Notes under the pieces: generated by a model
What the model was told of the DNA's origin: nothing
Databases searched by the model: none
The model's input: the letters and a program-made list of their open reading frames with translations, nothing else
Program-made: the position numbers and the translations under genes
Part shown: in pieces, positions 6,021-7,014 of the stretch
Position numbering within the stretch: position 1 is the first letter of the stretch
Layout of the letters: every line of letters starts with the position of its first letter
NCBI GenBank assembly: GCA_945861165.1
Contig: CAMATO010000056.1
Location: 1 to 7,014, forward strand
DNA length: 7,014 bases
Direction: 5' to 3'
Source: Bifidobacterium breve
GTDB taxonomy: Bacteria > Actinomycetota > Actinomycetes > S36-B12 > UBA5976

Positions 6021-6110
6021 GAACACGCAATTGTGGATGCGCCCGGAGAAGACCTAGTACGACGCTGCTGGACGCGGGTTCAAATCCCGCCACCTCCACC
6101 GAAACAAATC

Positions 6111-6142
6111 ATGTGCCCACAATCAAATTGTGGGCACATTTT
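6111..6142 (+). terminator. intrinsic terminator of ssrA
   Basis: ATGTGCCCACAAT (6111-6123) and its perfect complement (6127-6139) form a 13-bp stem closed by a CAA loop and run into TTTT (6139-6142). It starts 10 bases after the tmRNA 3' end and isolates ssrA from the downstream cold-shock gene. Confidence 0.92.
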
Positions 6143-6194
6143 CTGTTCATACACATTTTCAATGCCCCACTAGCATCTGCCGTATCAAATGGCG

Positions 6195-6200
6195 TAGGCT
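6195..6200 (+). promoter_or_regulatory. candidate -10 box for cspA (TAGGCT)
   Basis: TAGGCT is a good actinobacterial TANNNT -10 hexamer lying downstream of the ssrA terminator, where a new promoter is required. It would start transcription near 6206-6208 and give a leader of about 117 bases. No -35 resembling TTGACA is visible at the usual spacing, so the position is tentative. Confidence 0.4.
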
Positions 6201-6206
6201 CACTAA

Positions 6207-6323
6207 TGGTTGCAAGTTAATGATTTATGCAAGGTGTCTTTGATGCCGCGCAAGTCAGCGGCGAACACCCCGTGAAGGCAAAAGCATTGAGCGGTACATC
6301 AACAAAAAGCAGGAGAAATATAT
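6207..6323 (+). promoter_or_regulatory. probable structured 5' leader of cspA
   Basis: The stretch between the candidate promoter and cspA can fold: GGTGT (6233-6237) pairs with ACACC (6265-6269), enclosing GCCGC (6245-6249) paired with GCGGC (6258-6262). The last 40 bases before the ribosome binding site are A-rich and open. Long folded leaders acting as temperature sensors are known for enterobacterial cspA. Thermosensing here is inference from position only. Confidence 0.4.
6311..6315 (+). promoter_or_regulatory. ribosome binding site of cspA (AGGAG)
   Basis: AGGAG ends 8 bases before the ATG at 6324, an ideal Shine-Dalgarno spacing and the strongest such site in the window, consistent with high expression of cold-shock proteins. 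Confidence 0.85.
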
Positions 6324-6527
6324 ATGCCACAAGGCAGCGTCAAATGGTTTAACTCAGAAAAGGGCTTTGGATTCTTAGCTCCAGATGGAGGCGGACCAGA
6401 CGTGTTCGTGCATTACTCAGCAATTCAATCTGATGGTTATCGTTCATTGAACGAAGAACAAAGAGTTGAATTCGATATCACCGAAGGCCAAAAAGGTCCA
6501 CAAGCAGCAAACGTGAGACCAGTTTAG
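6324..6527 (+). CDS. cspA: cold-shock protein (CspA family)
   Basis: Single cold-shock domain of 67 residues, the standard length for bacterial Csp proteins. It is a five-stranded OB-fold that binds single-stranded nucleic acid and melts RNA structure in the cytoplasm. The N-terminal GSVKWFNSEKGFGFLAP carries RNP1 (KGFGFL, 13-18), and RNP2 is VFVHY (27-31). The aromatic residues Trp8, Phe15, Phe17, Phe28, His30 and Tyr31 that stack on bases are all present. The start is fixed by AGGAG 8 bases upstream. The gene is monocistronic: a terminator for ssrA precedes it and its own hairpin terminator follows. Its probable long leader fits the post-transcriptional control known for this family. Paralogues with constitutive expression are common in actinobacteria, so cold induction cannot be read from the protein. 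Confidence 0.96.
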   Translation: MPQGSVKWFNSEKGFGFLAPDGGGPDVFVHYSAIQSDGYRSLNEEQRVEFDITEGQKGPQAANVRPV

Positions 6528-6546
6528 ACCAAGGACTTCATACATT

Positions 6547-6580
6547 AGGCCCGCTAAGAAATTAGCGGGCCTTTTATTTT
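6547..6580 (+). terminator. intrinsic terminator of cspA
   Basis: GGCCCGCTAA (6548-6557) pairs perfectly with TTAGCGGGCC (6562-6571) around a GAAA tetraloop. The stem gains an A-T pair at its base and is followed by TTTTATTTT. On the minus strand the same stem is followed by TAATGTATG, which has no U-run, so it would be at best a weak terminator for the convergent carbamoyltransferase gene. Confidence 0.93.
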
Positions 6581-6594
6581 GAATTCAGAATTAA

Positions 6595-7014
6595 TTAACT
6601 TAAAGTCTCAACCATCAAAGCTTTAATGGTGTGCATTCTATTTTCGGCTTGATCAAACACAATTGAATTCTTAGAATTGAAAACTTCTGCGCTAACTTCC
6701 ACACCAACTATTCCAAAAGAGTCTTTGATTTTTTTACCAATCGAAGTGCTATCGTCATAATAAGCAGGTAAGCAATGCATAAATTTAATATCTTCATTAT
6801 TAGTTAATTTTAAAACTTCTGCTGTTACCTGGTAAGGCTTAAGTAAATTAATTCGCTGGTTCCACACATTTTCATCTTCGCCCATAGAAACCCAAACATC
6901 GGTATGAATAAAATCAACACCAGAAACGCCTTGGGCGATGTCTTCGGTGATAGTAATTTTTGCCCCAGAGATCTCTGCCAGACCTTGAGCAATGTTTTGA
7001 ATTTCTAAACTTGG
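6595..7014 (-). CDS. argF: ornithine carbamoyltransferase, C-terminal part (cut by window edge)
   Basis: Enzyme joining carbamoyl phosphate and ornithine to citrulline, in arginine synthesis or, run backwards, in the arginine deiminase pathway. Translating the minus strand from the window edge gives 139 C-terminal residues with the ornithine-binding domain: TDVWVSMGE, LLKPYQVTAEVL, MHCLPAYYDD with the HCLP motif whose cysteine contacts ornithine, VSAEVFNSKNSIVFDQAENRMHTIKALMVETL at the end. The reading frame stays open past the internal Met at 6885, so that is not the start. The segment between HCLP and VFDQAENR is long and matches E. coli ArgI/ArcB-type enzymes, whereas the ArgF familiar from mycobacteria and streptomycetes is shorter here. 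YY replaces the usual FH after HCLPA. arcB is therefore an alternative name. It converges on cspA, with 67 bases between the genes. Confidence 0.93.
   Translation of the reverse strand, partial: PSLEIQNIAQGLAEISGAKITITEDIAQGVSGVDFIHTDVWVSMGEDENVWNQRINLLKPYQVTAEVLKLTNNEDIKFMHCLPAYYDDSTSIGKKIKDSFGIVGVEVSAEVFNSKNSIVFDQAENRMHTIKALMVETLS

Larger units (their letters stand above)
5727..6100 (+). ncRNA. ssrA: transfer-messenger RNA (tmRNA, SsrA)
   Basis: tmRNA acts as alanyl-tRNA and then as mRNA to release stalled ribosomes and tag the unfinished protein for proteolysis, together with SmpB. The 5' end GGGGGTG (5727-5733) pairs with CACCTCC (6091-6097) to form the acceptor stem with one G-U pair. 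The T-arm is complete: GCGGG (6074-6078), loop TTCAAAT, CCCGC (6086-6090). The 5' segment GAACGGTTTCGAC is the conserved tmRNA start. A tag reading frame at 5821-5859 encodes ANKSRTDFALAA, followed by a pseudoknot-rich region. It is a one-piece molecule of about 374 bases, normal for the family. After the discriminator A (6098) the genome encodes CC and then G, so the final A of CCA must be added by the tRNA nucleotidyltransferase. A strong terminator follows 10 bases later. Confidence 0.97.
6206..6352 (+). other. chain of overlapping mini-ORFs in the cspA leader
   Basis: Four very short frames follow one another with overlapping stop and start codons: MVAS (6206-6220), MIYARCL (6220-6243), MPRKSAANTP (6243-6275) and a GTG-started 26-codon frame (6272-6352) that runs across the cspA start in another frame. 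The junctions are TAATG, TGATG and GTGA. None has a clear ribosome binding site, and chance is a real possibility. Confidence 0.2.

Noticed and set aside
6040..6100. A tRNA-like 3' end (T-arm and acceptor strand)
   Set aside because: It has no anticodon arm of its own; it is the tRNA-like domain of the tmRNA.
5978..6220. An 80-codon plus-strand open frame
   Set aside because: It overlaps the 3' half of the tmRNA and its terminator; the Arg/Thr-rich translation is a product of structured RNA sequence.
6883..6885. Met codon as the start of the minus-strand carbamoyltransferase
   Set aside because: The frame stays open to the window edge, and the upstream residues (VDFIHTDVWVS) are conserved family sequence, so the gene is cut by the window.

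Overview
The window is an AT-rich bacterial chromosome segment (around 40% G+C by eye) with a conserved housekeeping layout. The order prfB-ftsE-ftsX-(cell-wall peptidase)-(S41 protease)-smpB-ssrA, the uninterrupted prfB without the programmed frameshift, a FtsX external loop with two cysteines, the TANNNT-type -10 boxes and the apparently leaderless starts all point to an actinobacterium. The low G+C suggests a streamlined aquatic lineage such as the freshwater Nanopelagicales (acI). That placement is inference from gene order and composition, not from a database match. No mobile element, CRISPR array or phage gene is visible.

Layout: 24-1121 prfB (release factor 2); 1122-1212 short spacer with a weak promoter candidate; 1213-4000 a tightly packed cell-division module, ftsE and ftsX overlapping by 4 bases, then a secreted coiled-coil/LytM (M23) endopeptidase 8 bases after ftsX; 4058-5200 a membrane-anchored PDZ/S41 C-terminal-processing protease with a likely leaderless promoter; 5203-5676 smpB, 2 bases downstream; 5680-5710 a strong stem-loop; 5727-6100 ssrA (one-piece tmRNA encoding the tag ANKSRTDFALAA); 6111-6142 an intrinsic terminator; 6143-6323 a leader region for a cold-shock gene; 6324-6527 cspA; 6547-6580 its terminator; 6595-7014 the C-terminal 139 residues of an ornithine carbamoyltransferase on the minus strand, cut by the window edge.

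Two functional themes are interleaved. prfB, smpB and ssrA handle translation termination and ribosome rescue. FtsE/FtsX and the M23 protein form a likely ATP-driven switch for septal peptidoglycan hydrolysis; the M23 protein looks like effector and active hydrolase in one chain. The S41 protease could process or turn over envelope proteins in the same compartment (inference).

Most of the window is ordinary conserved sequence. The points most worth a second look are the FtsEX-linked, catalytically intact M23 protein, the leaderless S41 start, the smpB-ssrA hairpin that shares a hexamer with the tmRNA acceptor stem, the chain of overlapping mini-ORFs in the cspA leader, and an ornithine carbamoyltransferase of the long ArgI/ArcB type rather than the usual short actinobacterial ArgF type. 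I did not find a convincing new biological system.
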